From a virus: a DNA stretch of 40,631 nucleotides. Shown here piece by piece: positions 24,830-31,635 of the stretch. Under the pieces are notes generated by a model. That model saw only the letters and a program-made list of their open reading frames with translations. It did no database searches and was not told the DNA's origin. How positions within the stretch are numbered: the stretch's first letter is position 1; each line of letters opens with the position of its first letter. The stretch spans positions 1-40,631 of IMG/VR virus record IMGVR_UViG_3300035663_000033; one strand, 5' to 3'. Position numbers and translations under genes: made by a program.

Positions 24830-25012
24830 TTAGTTGATGATTTCTTCGACGAGTTCCAGTGCAAGGGCGACTTCTTTTTTGGTTTTTGCGGGGGTAACGG
24901 CGATGACGGCCTGTTTGGCGAGGAAGCGGGCGCAGCGGGGGTCCCAGAGATTTGGGTTGCGCTTGCCCTTGACGGCGAAGATCGCGTCAAGCATTACGGA
25001 GGTGATTTCCAT
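24830..25012 (-). CDS. Small helical protein, unknown (60 aa)
   Basis: The 60-residue product reads MEITSVMLDAIFAVKGKRNP then FLAKQAVIAVTPAKTKKEVA and ends in the helix LALELVEEIIN. No motif recognised. It sits between the tail-tube pair and the 114-aa gene, four bases past the latter's stop, and so belongs to the same transcript. Its length and place suggest a minor structural or assembly protein. Confidence 0.55.
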   Translation of the reverse strand: MEITSVMLDAIFAVKGKRNPNLWDPRCARFLAKQAVIAVTPAKTKKEVALALELVEEIIN

Positions 25013-25016
25013 GGGA

Positions 25017-25361
25017 TTAGCCGTGGTAGGCGACGGCGATGTGGGGGACGACGTCTGGGGTGCCAGAGTTTACTTCTGAGATTCGCATACGGATTTTGGC
25101 GGCGGGTTTGCCGTCGTAGAAGTAAACGTAGCTGCCAGCTGAGTTGATGGTTTTTGCGGTGTCAATAGTGAACCACGTGCTGTCGAAGCTGCACTCCAAG
25201 GCGAGTTTGAAGTTGGCGCTGCCTGTAACGGTGGCGGCAAAGGTATAGCTAGAGGACTGAGCAGGGACTTCGAACCACTCGTCGACGGCGTCCATGGTGG
25301 CGCCGGTGTATTCCACGAGGTTGGTGAAGCGGTCTTTGGCGGTGATAGAGACGGCGGCCAT
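25017..25361 (-). CDS. β-rich virion-type protein, unknown (114 aa)
   Basis: The 114-residue protein starts MAAVSITAKDRFTNLVEYTG and is rich in alternating strands (SSYTFAATVTGSANFKLALE, STWFTIDTAKTINSAGSYVY, PAAKIRMRISEVNSG). It resembles β-sandwich structural proteins (decoration or tail), but I cannot assign it. It lies just before the tail-tube genes in transcription order. A capsid decoration role is one option; the long distance from the capsid gene argues neither way. Confidence 0.55.
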   Translation of the reverse strand: MAAVSITAKDRFTNLVEYTGATMDAVDEWFEVPAQSSSYTFAATVTGSANFKLALECSFDSTWFTIDTAKTINSAGSYVYFYDGKPAAKIRMRISEVNSGTPDVVPHIAVAYHG

Positions 25362-25363
25362 GG

Positions 25364-25534
25364 TTACTTGCTCCGTTTTTTGGGTTTTTTGGCGGTTTTG
25401 GCCGCGGCTTTGAAGGCGGCATCGGTGGGGGCGCCTTTGGTGCCAGGCTTACGCATTTTTTCGCCGCTGCCGGCTTCGATGCGCTTGCGTTTGGCTGCAA
25501 TGTTGGCGTAAAGGCCCTTTTTTTTGGCGGCCAT
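25364..25534 (-). CDS. 56-aa Lys/Ala-rich basic protein
   Basis: A 56-residue frame starting MAAKKKGLYANIAAKRKRIE and ending in KTAKKPKKRSK. The start MAxKKKGLYANIxxKxxRI is a recurring motif in small phage proteins found between terminase and structural genes. It is strongly basic and probably binds DNA or packs inside the head. ATG at 25534 overlaps the stop of the upstream gene (TAATG), and GGGAGG lies upstream as a good ribosome-binding site. Confidence 0.72.
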   Translation of the reverse strand: MAAKKKGLYANIAAKRKRIEAGSGEKMRKPGTKGAPTDAAFKAAAKTAKKPKKRSK

Positions 25535-25716
25535 TACTTTTTGCCTCCCTTTTTGGTGGGTTTTTTGCGCGCCATGCCTGCTTCGCTGAGGGCAATGGCG
25601 ATTGCCTGCTTGCGGGAGGTCACTTTTTTGCCCGAGCTGGATTTAAGGGTTCCAGCAGAGTATTCGGACATGACCTTTTCGACCTTTTTCTGGCCTTTTG
25701 TAGGTTTCTTGGCCAT
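25534..25716 (-). CDS. Small basic protein, DUF6496-like
   Basis: A 60-residue basic protein with the conserved core KVEKVMSEYSAGTLKSSSGK then KVTSRKQAIAIALSEAGMAR. This SGKKVTxxxQAIAIALSEA signature occurs in many phage and bacterial small proteins of unknown role. The tail is Lys-rich (KKPTKKGGKK). It is the first gene after the terminase large subunit and is coupled to the next basic protein. A GTAGACT motif lies 20 bases upstream of its start. Confidence 0.75.
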   Translation of the reverse strand: MAKKPTKGQKKVEKVMSEYSAGTLKSSSGKKVTSRKQAIAIALSEAGMARKKPTKKGGKK

Positions 25717-25735
25717 GTTTTGCGGGCTTTTCTGC

Positions 25736-25742
25736 AGTCTAC
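25736..25742 (-). promoter_or_regulatory. GTAGACT motif in leader of 25716 gene
   Basis: On the minus strand the leader reads CCGTAGACTGCAGAAAAGCC, close to CCGTAGACTGGAGCAAAGCA before tail tube A. The shared motif at a similar distance from each start suggests a common promoter element, although no convincing -35 box is visible. Confidence 0.35.
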
Positions 25743-25748
25743 GGAGGG

Positions 25749-26999
25749 TTAGTAGAGGCGGTAGGAGGTTTGGCCGAGGGTGCCGTGTTTGGCGAGGTTG
25801 AATTGTTGGAGGCAGAGGTAGCCGAAGGCGTCGAAAGCGTGGTCTACGCCTAGGTTTTTGTTGGGGAGGCCAGTTCCAGGGGCGTAGGTGAGGGTGCGGA
25901 GGGATTTGATTAGTTCTTTGCAGCGGGGGTGGATGTAGGTGCGGCGTGTTCCAGTCGCATCCAAGAGGGCGGTGTTGACGGCGGTGATTTTGTCGCGGAT
26001 TTTCCAGGGGGCTTTGGGGCTGGAGACGTTAAAACCGCTGCGGCGGAGGATGTTGTGGTCGGTAAGTCCCACGCCGGAGGTTTTGCGAGCGCCACCGGTG
26101 GGGTCGGGACATGCGATGACGCGGCGATCCACGCCGAAGCGGCGGGTGACTTCTTCGGCAAAGTCCCAAGTGGTGGCGCCACCAGTGAGCATGATTTCGT
26201 CGAAGACGTAGAGGGTGTCGTCTTTGAGGACGGCGCAGATGCCGGACATGGGATCCACGTTGAAGTCCACCCCCAAAAGGAGTGGAAGTATTGAAATGTC
26301 GGCTGCGTCGGTGGAGATATTGGCGTCGCTGAAGGAGACGGCGACGAGGCCGCTCAGGTTTTCGAAGCTGGCTTCGAATTCTTGGCGGAAGGTGCGCGAG
26401 TCGAGTTGGCTGCGGGCGGCTTCGATTTCCTCGGCGGGGACGTTGTCGCCTTCGATGGTGGTGAACTGCCAGCGGCTCCAGTCGGAATCGCCGGAGTCGG
26501 CGTATTGCCAGAGTTCGTAGAACCAGCTGGCGGTGCCGTCGGGGGTGGAGATGAAGAGTGCCCAGCCTTGTTTGTCGGCGAGTGCGGGTCGGATGACTTC
26601 GAACCAGACGTCGCTGGACATGAACGCGGCTTCGTCGAGCACCACGCCAGCCAGACTGCGGCCTCGCAGGGCCATGGCATTTTCAGTGCCCTTCAGTTCG
26701 ATGGTGGAGCCGTTCACCAGCTCGATTTTTAGGTCGGTCTCGTTTTTGGATTTGATCCAGGCTTTTGGGACAAGTTTTTTTAGTACCTTCCAGGCGATGT
26801 CTTTCGCCATGCGGTAGGTGGGGGCGGCGTAGAAAAAGGTTTCGCCGGGGCGTTCGATTGCCCCACGCAAAAGTTCGATGCAGGAGAGGTAGCTCTTGCC
26901 GAAGCGGCGGCCGGCAACCAAGACACGGAAGCGTTTACGGCTGGAGAAGACTTGTCCCTGGGCGTAGCGGAGGGAGAGGGTTCCAGCCGTTTCGGCCAT
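25749..26999 (-). CDS. terL: Terminase large subunit
   Basis: A 416-residue packaging motor. The ATPase has Walker A AGRRFGKS (29-36), a coupling region ALFISTPDG (147-155) and Walker B GVVLDE (118-123). The RNase H-like nuclease has LGVDFNVDP (Asp245), ACPDPTGG (Asp299) and GVDHAFDAFGY (Asp386/Asp390). It translocates DNA into the head through the portal and cuts the concatemer. Length is normal. No Shine-Dalgarno is evident. A 222-base repeat-rich segment precedes it. Confidence 0.95.
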   Translation of the reverse strand: MAETAGTLSLRYAQGQVFSSRKRFRVLVAGRRFGKSYLSCIELLRGAIERPGETFFYAAPTYRMAKDIAWKVLKKLVPKAWIKSKNETDLKIELVNGSTIELKGTENAMALRGRSLAGVVLDEAAFMSSDVWFEVIRPALADKQGWALFISTPDGTASWFYELWQYADSGDSDWSRWQFTTIEGDNVPAEEIEAARSQLDSRTFRQEFEASFENLSGLVAVSFSDANISTDAADISILPLLLGVDFNVDPMSGICAVLKDDTLYVFDEIMLTGGATTWDFAEEVTRRFGVDRRVIACPDPTGGARKTSGVGLTDHNILRRSGFNVSSPKAPWKIRDKITAVNTALLDATGTRRTYIHPRCKELIKSLRTLTYAPGTGLPNKNLGVDHAFDAFGYLCLQQFNLAKHGTLGQTSYRLY

Positions 27000-27163
27000 T
27001 TTTCGGGGACGGGTACCTTCTAGGGTATTACAGAAATTCGACCCCTCCCCCCGGTGTGTAACAGAGGGAGGAAATGCGAATGTATCAGTAGGTTCCCTGC
27101 CCCCCGGTACGTACGTACTATTCTCGCAACCCTCCCCCCGGTCGCTGGTACGGTTGTATTGTA

Positions 27164-27175
27164 GTACAGCTGTAC
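27164..27175. promoter_or_regulatory. 12-bp palindrome GTACAGCTGTAC, copy 1
   Basis: Perfect palindrome. The same core recurs at 27204-27215, exactly 40 bases (about four helical turns) away, so both would face the same side of the DNA. Confidence 0.65.
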
Positions 27176-27202
27176 CCGCAGAAAATTAGATAAATTCCTG
27201 TG

Positions 27203-27216
27203 AGTACAGCTGTACT
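27203..27216. promoter_or_regulatory. 14-bp palindrome AGTACAGCTGTACT, copy 2
   Basis: Perfect 14-bp palindrome containing the same 12-bp core as copy 1. It ends 6 bases before the stop of the small membrane-protein gene. A dimeric DNA-binding protein is the likely ligand: a regulator or the small terminase. Confidence 0.65.
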
Positions 27217-27221
27217 AACCC

Positions 27222-27359
27222 TCAGCGGCTGGCGTCCAGGTAGAGCGCACCACCGCCGGCGAACACCAGGAGCGCGGTGAGGGGGAGGAACGTGCAGCAG
27301 GCAGCGCCAGCGAACAGGAGGCCGGCGGCGAGCTTGGGGTTGAGGGAGGGGTGGGCCAT
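27222..27359 (-). CDS. 45-aa hydrophobic membrane protein
   Basis: From the ATG at 27359, preceded by CGGAGC as a ribosome-binding site. Residues about 9-41 (KLAAGLLFAGAACCTFLPLT followed by ALLVFAGGGALYL) form one long or two short membrane helices; the ends are polar. It lies between the probable small terminase and the terminase large subunit genes. It might be a holin-like protein or early membrane effector. The frame continues upstream to 27419, but the SD-ATG pair argues for the shorter start. Confidence 0.6.
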   Translation of the reverse strand: MAHPSLNPKLAAGLLFAGAACCTFLPLTALLVFAGGGALYLDASR

Positions 27360-27473
27360 GGGTGAGCTCCGTTGTTGTCTTGCACAGTATAGAGACAGAA
27401 GCAGCGCGCGCCAGGGCATCGCCGCCGGTTGGGCAGCTGTCTACTGTTTCAACCTAAGACGCCGAATATCAGC

Positions 27474-27968
27474 CTAAGACTCTGCGCTGCGCTTGTCGTC
27501 GATCTCCACCCGAAGCACGGGGGCCGCGGCGGCCTGGGCTTCCGGTGCGACCTCGCCGACCACTGCGCCCATGTCCTTGAGCAGCATCGCTGCAGTCTGC
27601 AGCTGACCCTTCCGCACGGCAGCAGAGAACAGCCGTTCTCTCATCTGAGCGATTCGAGAGACTAACCGCGGCCTCTCTCGCTCAAAATCCTGCGCTACCC
27701 ACTGTTGCACAGCGTCCCAGTCTTTCCAGGCTGTACTTACAGCGATGCCCTCTCTTTCTGCGTGCTCTAGCACCAGTTGCCGTGTGGTGAGCCCGTCTAG
27801 TTGCCGTTTGTACAGCCGCTGTTGGCGTTGCTCTATCACTGCGTCAGGATTGCGCTTGCCGTAGATTCGCCGCATCCTTTCGGCGCTATCACGGGGATAA
27901 CCGTTCGCGGTTAAATCTTCCGCCGCAACTTCCGGCGCTTCGGTGTTAGCTTCCGGCTGTTCGGCCAT
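27474..27968 (-). CDS. Probable terminase small subunit
   Basis: A 164-residue protein from the ATG at 27968. Residues 1-30 are acidic and flexible. About 55-105 hold an HTH-like region (QRQQRLYKRQLDGLTTRQLV, HAEREGIAVSTAWKDWDAVQ) and about 108-145 a helical oligomerisation segment (RPRLVSRIAQMRERLFSAAV, KGQLQTAAMLLKDMGAVVGE). HTH followed by a long helix is the small-terminase layout, and the place upstream of terL supports it. It would bind the packaging site, perhaps in the adjacent non-coding segment. The 114 bases between its stop and the next gene show nothing else. A DNA-binding regulator is the alternative. Confidence 0.62.
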   Translation of the reverse strand: MAEQPEANTEAPEVAAEDLTANGYPRDSAERMRRIYGKRNPDAVIEQRQQRLYKRQLDGLTTRQLVLEHAEREGIAVSTAWKDWDAVQQWVAQDFERERPRLVSRIAQMRERLFSAAVRKGQLQTAAMLLKDMGAVVGEVAPEAQAAAAPVLRVEIDDKRSAES

Positions 27969-28037
27969 TGTTAAGATCCCCGGGCTGTTTGCTTCAATCT
28001 TAGGCTGTACCTTGCAAGCGGCCGCAGGCCGCGCAGC

Positions 28038-28064
28038 AAAAAGACCCGGCACACTGGCCGGGCC
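28038..28064 (-). terminator. Intrinsic terminator after ArdA-like gene
   Basis: On the minus strand GGCCCGGC-(6)-GCCGGGTC forms an 8-bp stem with one G·T pair followed by TTTTT. It lies 21 bases past the stop of the acidic protein gene, so that gene is a separate transcript from the terminase genes. Confidence 0.87.
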
Positions 28065-28085
28065 GTTGATCGGTAGGCGTTGGCC

Positions 28086-28751
28086 TCAAGCTGGGGAAAG
28101 TACCAGCCAACGAGCGGGAGACACTCGCGCCAGGCTGTAGCCGTCGGACTGCTGCAGGTACTCCCAGGCTTCGGCCCAATCGATGCAGCAATAGGGCCAG
28201 CGCATAGAGTCGGCGGCACCCTCGCCGATAGCCTCGGCCAGCATGGCAGCAGCATCAGCGCCGGCCTCGGCCTCGCTGTATCCTTCGGCTTCTCCACAGT
28301 AAGCCTCGGCCAGGTTGTCGGAGTCGTAGCCAAGATCGGAAAGCTCAGCGATCAGCAGCGCCAAGCGCTCGGGGCCGCAGTCCGTATCAACGCTGCAGGA
28401 GTCGAGCGCATCGCCCCAGGCTTCGTCAAGCCAGAAGCCGAAAGCGGCGCCATCTCCTTCGCTAGCTCCAAAATAGAAGCCAGCCGGGGCGGCGTCATCA
28501 AGTGCCAGGCTGAGATCCTCTAGGGTCAGGTTGGCTTCCTCGTCGTTCCAGTCCGACTCCTTGGAGTCTTCGCCCACCAACTTGGTCAGGCTGGCGAGGG
28601 TTTCGGCGTTTAGCAGCTGGGGACGATCTGCCAGCACTGCCACCATCTCAGCAACCTGCCAGAACTTCGGCAGCAGATCTTCAGCCTTAAGGGTGTCACA
28701 GCTGGCGATCCAAGGGAACTGTGCCAGCTGTTCGGGGGTGTAGTTGTGCAT
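28086..28751 (-). CDS. Very acidic protein, ArdA-like antirestriction candidate
   Basis: A 221-residue protein from the ATG at 28751. By hand count it has 44 Asp/Glu against 9 Lys/Arg, so net charge is about -35, in the range of DNA-mimic proteins. The C-terminal part (CIDWAEAWEYLQQSDGYSLA) resembles the ending of ArdA antirestriction proteins, and FYFGASEGDGAAFGFWLDEA in the middle looks like a folded β unit. ArdA proteins block type I restriction enzymes by imitating DNA. It has its own upstream intergenic region and a strong terminator, as expected for an early anti-defence gene. Family assignment is tentative. Confidence 0.5.
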   Translation of the reverse strand: MHNYTPEQLAQFPWIASCDTLKAEDLLPKFWQVAEMVAVLADRPQLLNAETLASLTKLVGEDSKESDWNDEEANLTLEDLSLALDDAAPAGFYFGASEGDGAAFGFWLDEAWGDALDSCSVDTDCGPERLALLIAELSDLGYDSDNLAEAYCGEAEGYSEAEAGADAAAMLAEAIGEGAADSMRWPYCCIDWAEAWEYLQQSDGYSLARVSPARWLVLSPA

Positions 28752-28904
28752 GGTGGGCCCACTGGTCGGTGGGTGCGTCGTGCCTGCCAATCATGCACCA
28801 GCAGTCAAGCTACCTGGGTCTGGTGTTGTGTAACTTAACAGATTGGCTGCGGGCTGGCAGGGGTCTGGTAGTATGTAACAGCAAACCCACAAACCAAGGG
28901 GGCC
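28752..28904. promoter_or_regulatory. Divergent promoter region
   Basis: This 153-bp gap separates the minus-strand ArdA-like gene from the plus-strand gene at 28905. On the plus strand GGTCTGG-TAGTAT (28862-28874) resembles the GGTCTGG...TAGTAT before 40435; TAGTAT is a plausible -10, 31 bases before the start. Two GTAAC-containing segments (28829-, 28875-) also occur. No -35 is convincing. Confidence 0.4.
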
Positions 28905-29123
28905 ATGCACTACGGCAACAGACCATTAGGACCACTGCAGCGGAACTGGCTTAACTTCCTCCGCCGCAACCCGGGGCCGCATTATGTGGCGATGCCCCAG
29001 CGCGATCAGCGGATCGCCGATTCCCTGCAGGCCCGCGGGCTGATCACACTGGCCCCAGCACCAGTCAGCGACCCCAAGGGGCTCCCAGTGTTCATCGTTG
29101 AAGCCCTGGAGGTCCAGCCGTGA
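28905..29123 (+). CDS. Possible winged-helix small protein (72 aa)
   Basis: The 72-residue product contains LGPLQRNWLNFLRRNPGPHY and RDQRIADSLQARGLITLAPA, a pattern like a winged-helix DNA-binding unit (helix, helix, wing 'GLITL'). A good ribosome-binding site (AAGGGGG) lies 4 bases before the ATG. It is first in a two-gene operon, with the next gene starting on its own stop (GTGA). It may be a small transcription regulator, but the assignment is weak. Confidence 0.6.
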   Translation: MHYGNRPLGPLQRNWLNFLRRNPGPHYVAMPQRDQRIADSLQARGLITLAPAPVSDPKGLPVFIVEALEVQP

Positions 29124-29578
29124 GCGGGGGAGACTGGAATACCAGCCGGGAGCGTAAACAGCTGGCCCTAGATGCCCGAGAGCTGGAGCGCGAACAGCTG
29201 CGGCTGGAGAAACGCCAGCTGCGGGACTTGCGGTGGGCAGTAGAACGCTCCAGCCTGGCGGCTTCAGACTGGGCTGATCTGCTGGCCCTGCAGGCTGCCC
29301 ACGGTAAAGAGGGCCCGCTCCAGCTGTGGCGGGAACTGGTGCCCTACTGGAGGGCCTGTCAGCGTTGCAACGGCGGGGCTGACATTCCCCCGGAACTTTT
29401 TCCACAGGCTACGGGTATTTTTCCGCGCACCGTTCCCACTAACGCCCCAGCTGTTGCGGGGAGCGCAGCGACCCGCGCCCCAGCCAACCGCACCCGCTCC
29501 AGCAAGGGGGCAGCCCGTAAGGTTCGATCCGATGCTGGCGTCAGCAAGCCCCGCAAGGTGCGAGCCCCGCAGGGGTGA
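29120..29578 (+). CDS. Coiled-coil protein with basic tail (152 aa)
   Basis: From a GTG that overlaps the previous stop. Residues about 8-50 are a charged coiled coil (RERKQLALDARELEREQLRL, EKRQLRDLRWAVERSSLAAS). A CxxC (RACQRCNGG, about 79-87) follows, and the C-terminal 45 residues are Arg/Lys/Ala/Pro-rich and likely bind nucleic acid. No family recognised. A strong terminator follows the stop, making a two-gene unit with the gene upstream. Confidence 0.55.
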   Translation: MSGGDWNTSRERKQLALDARELEREQLRLEKRQLRDLRWAVERSSLAASDWADLLALQAAHGKEGPLQLWRELVPYWRACQRCNGGADIPPELFPQATGIFPRTVPTNAPAVAGSAATRAPANRTRSSKGAARKVRSDAGVSKPRKVRAPQG

Positions 29579-29588
29579 GCACGTCCCA

Positions 29589-29620
29589 GCCCTGCCCTAC
29601 GGGGTGGGGCCTTACTTTTG
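29589..29620 (+). terminator. Intrinsic terminator after 29120-29578
   Basis: GCCCTGCCC-TACG-GGGTGGGGC (29589-29610) is a 9-bp stem with two G·T pairs, followed by CTTACTTTTG. It ends the plus-strand pair just before the convergent minus-strand small gene, whose stop lies at 29612. Confidence 0.7.
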
Positions 29621-29737
29621 TCTTGCCGTGAGACTCACGAGAATCGCCCTGAGACGCCCCAGCAGCAAGCCCCACGCCAGCCCCAGCAGGATCCCAGCCA
29701 ATGGCGCCAGCAGCACCGTCTCAGAGGTGAGACTCAT
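29612..29737 (-). CDS. 41-aa membrane protein
   Basis: A 41-codon frame beginning MSLTSETVLLAPLAGILLGL, continuing AWGLLLGRLRAILVSLTARQ and ending in Lys. Residues 7-26 are a strong membrane helix, followed by a basic, amphipathic C-terminus, giving an N-out, C-in topology by the positive-inside rule. It is the last gene in the minus-strand run that contains the recombination genes. Function unknown; a small lysis or superinfection-related membrane protein is possible. Confidence 0.6.
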   Translation of the reverse strand: MSLTSETVLLAPLAGILLGLAWGLLLGRLRAILVSLTARQK

Positions 29738-29802
29738 GAGACACGCAATAAGACACCATGAATGGGTTTTCATGCAGCATGAATGTCTTTTAGTCGAGGC
29801 CG

Positions 29803-30645
29803 CTAGGCCGAGACATGAATGGGATTCTGAAGAGCGGAGTAATACTGCTCCACCCTGGCCATGAATGACTTCTCAGCCTGCTGCAGTTCTTCGGGGGTCA
29901 TCCAGTGAATGTTTGGCGCTCCACAGCGGCGGGCTAGAACGATCACAGCTCCAGTCGGTTCCAGTCCGGTCAGGTGTTTTAGGCCGAGGCTGTAAGCCCC
30001 ACACTGGTCGATGTATGAATGCCCTGGGGGCAAGCGTTCCAGGCCATCTTCATCTTTTTTAGTTTTGCGCCCGACGCTGGTTTTCCAGTCGGCAACCACG
30101 ATGGAGTTGTTTTTGAATCCCAGCAGGGCATCTGCCGTTCCAGCAAAGCCTGCCGGGTGGTGGATGCTGAACTCGCTGGCGAAAATTTCGGTGACGTTTT
30201 CGGCGATCCAGTCAGACAAGCTGCGGGCGTAGCCGGAGGCGCTCCAGCCAACGCGGGGGACGTTGGGTCTCACTCGCTTGAGTGCCCATTGTGTGATTGG
30301 CGTGGGGATGCGGGCTAGTCCCTGATCGTCCCAGCGGATGGCGTTGCGTTTGTTGGCGGCGGATCGTGCCAGCTGCATAGAGCACTTCAGGAGATATTCC
30401 GCCTGACTGTGGGCCATGTTGCCTCGGGTGGCGGCAACACTGCGCTGACAGCTTGCCTCCACTGGTCCCAGGCGGGCTTCCCAACGCTCCAGCCCGGTTT
30501 TGTCGCTCGTCTCCTTCAGGATGTGTGTAACACTATGGTATACATTACCTTTGATGTCCCGGTAGACCCGGAAGGGGCCACTGTTGTCTTGCTCCAGCCT
30601 CCATTTACGCAGTCCTGCCAGCGTGTCTTGGGTGTTGGAGGCCAT
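29803..30645 (-). CDS. PD-(D/E)XK exonuclease (RecB/Cas4-like)
   Basis: A 280-residue nuclease from the ATG at 30645. The motif set is complete: RGNMAHSQAEYLL (His79), SEFSIHH (Glu158), GTADALLG (Asp172), VVADWKTS (Asp186, Lys188) and QCGAYSLGL (Gln214). This is the RecB/Cas4-type exonuclease pattern used in phage recombination and end processing. The gene two upstream is an ssDNA-binding protein, so together they form a likely replication/recombination pair. A terminator separates the nuclease from the gene before it. Confidence 0.85.
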   Translation of the reverse strand: MASNTQDTLAGLRKWRLEQDNSGPFRVYRDIKGNVYHSVTHILKETSDKTGLERWEARLGPVEASCQRSVAATRGNMAHSQAEYLLKCSMQLARSAANKRNAIRWDDQGLARIPTPITQWALKRVRPNVPRVGWSASGYARSLSDWIAENVTEIFASEFSIHHPAGFAGTADALLGFKNNSIVVADWKTSVGRKTKKDEDGLERLPPGHSYIDQCGAYSLGLKHLTGLEPTGAVIVLARRCGAPNIHWMTPEELQQAEKSFMARVEQYYSALQNPIHVSA

Positions 30646-30678
30646 GAAGTTATTCTTTCCCAATTTGATAATACCAGT

Positions 30679-30706
30679 AAAAAAGCCCCCTGGGTTAGAG
30701 GGGGCT
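30679..30706 (-). terminator. Strong terminator before the exonuclease gene
   Basis: On the minus strand AGCCCCCT-(7)-AGGGGGCT forms a perfect 8-bp stem followed by TTTTTT. It lies 12 bases past the stop of the Cys-rich small gene and 34 bases before the exonuclease ATG, so it should cut nuclease expression relative to the ssDNA-binding protein. Confidence 0.93.
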
Positions 30707-30717
30707 AAAGAATGCGC

Positions 30718-30906
30718 TTAAATCTTTAACTGGTAGTCGCCGCACCCGTCTTCTGTAGTAACTAAAGGCCAGTCTGTAATAAATACATCTGGATCTTCGT
30801 TACTACGTTTAAGTGCCGCACGAGGCGCGTAGCGTCTGCACTCTCCGACGCTTATATCATCATCTGTAAGCAAGAAAAACCTGCATACACCGCACAAGTG
30901 TTCCAC
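30718..30906 (-). CDS. Small Cys-rich (zinc-binding) protein
   Basis: A 62-residue protein with CGVCRFF (Cys5, Cys8), GECRRYAP (Cys23) and TEDGCGDYQ (Cys55), the arrangement of a widespread phage protein family (CxxC...CR...P...W...CG-Y) thought to bind zinc. It sits two bases after the ssDNA-binding gene's end and before a strong terminator. It may modulate nucleic acid binding or host RNA polymerase; role unknown. Confidence 0.75.
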   Translation of the reverse strand: MEHLCGVCRFFLLTDDDISVGECRRYAPRAALKRSNEDPDVFITDWPLVTTEDGCGDYQLKI

Positions 30907-30907
30907 T

Positions 30908-31489
30908 TCAGGCAGCCTTGAAGGGGTTGCCTCCGGTCAGCAGGCGGCTGATGTCGAAGCCTTCGGCCTTGGCTTCGAGCCAGGCGGCATCGACGTGCTC
31001 TTGGCTGCCTTTCTTGCGGGGGACGGGGCGGACGGTGTACTCGGTGAGCAGGCCGCTGCCCTTCTTGCTGATGGTGAAGTCCCACTCCAGCAGATTTTCG
31101 TAGTCCTCCATTTGGGAGATCTGGTCGATTTCCTTGAGGATGGACTTCTGGGTGATCTGCAGGACTTGGACTTTGCCGGACTCGTAGTTGTAGACCGGGC
31201 AGGCGATGGCGAACTTCACGTCGGCGGTGCCAGGGCCGCCGCGGCCTTCGCGGGGTTCGAACTCGCCCATCTCAGTCGTTACGTCCTCGATGGTGGGCTC
31301 GTAGTCAAAGCGGAAGGGCTTGGATGCGCCGTTGGCTTGGCCCCAGCACTCGTAGAACTCCAGGGGTTCGTCGGTCAGCAGCGCGAAGCGGACGGAACCG
31401 CCGTCGGGGAGCTTGCTGAGGCTGAGATAGCCGCCGCCGGTGCTGTTGGACGTAACAGCAGCAGAGGCTTGCTTGGAAAGGAAAGACAT
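30908..31489 (-). CDS. Single-stranded DNA-binding protein (phage type)
   Basis: A 193-residue protein from the ATG at 31489 (the frame upstream to 31618 is not supported). Conserved pieces: GGYLSLSKLPDGGSVRFALL, KFAIACPVYNYESGKVQVLQ, ITQKSILKEIDQI and LEWDFTISKKGSGLLTEYTV. This matches phage ssDNA-binding proteins with an OB-like core, though the usual strongly acidic tail is missing; the end is GNPFKAA. It should coat ssDNA at the fork and act with the exonuclease. It is first in its minus-strand unit, divergent from the primase-helicase. Confidence 0.75.
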   Translation of the reverse strand: MSFLSKQASAAVTSNSTGGGYLSLSKLPDGGSVRFALLTDEPLEFYECWGQANGASKPFRFDYEPTIEDVTTEMGEFEPREGRGGPGTADVKFAIACPVYNYESGKVQVLQITQKSILKEIDQISQMEDYENLLEWDFTISKKGSGLLTEYTVRPVPRKKGSQEHVDAAWLEAKAEGFDISRLLTGGNPFKAA

Positions 31490-31570
31490 TGGTGTTTCCG
31501 GTGTTTTGGTGGTCGCCAGAGGGCAACGTCTATGACAGTAACACGGGATTGACGGGACGGCTAGCCTAGT

Positions 31571-31603
31571 AAAACGCCCCAGCCGCGGAAGGCGGCCAGG
31601 GCG
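31571..31603 (-). terminator. Minus-strand terminator inside the divergent gap
   Basis: A 12-bp stem (31575-31586 with 31592-31603) around a 5-base loop, followed on the minus strand by TTTT. The two non-Watson-Crick positions are G·U only in the minus-strand RNA; in plus-strand RNA they are C-A mismatches, so the structure favours minus-direction function. It sits in the 31490-31635 gap, which must also hold both divergent promoters; I see no convincing boxes. Confidence 0.6.
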
Positions 31604-31635
31604 CGTGTAACACAACACTGTAGGAGTCTAACAAA

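Larger units (their letters stand above)
27000..27221. repeat. Repeat-rich non-coding segment before terL
   Basis: No convincing gene lies here. It holds three copies of CCTCCCCCCGGT or a one-base variant (27044-27055, about 27097-27108, 27131-27142), a GTAC triple (27107-27118) and two palindromes centred on ACAGCTGT (27164-27175 and 27203-27216). Being between the terminase subunit genes, it is a candidate packaging (pac/cos) site or control region. Confidence 0.65.

Noticed and set aside
29755-29870. Repeated ATGAATG short words
   Set aside because: Seven-base matches with irregular spacing, partly inside coding sequence; too short to call a repeat array.
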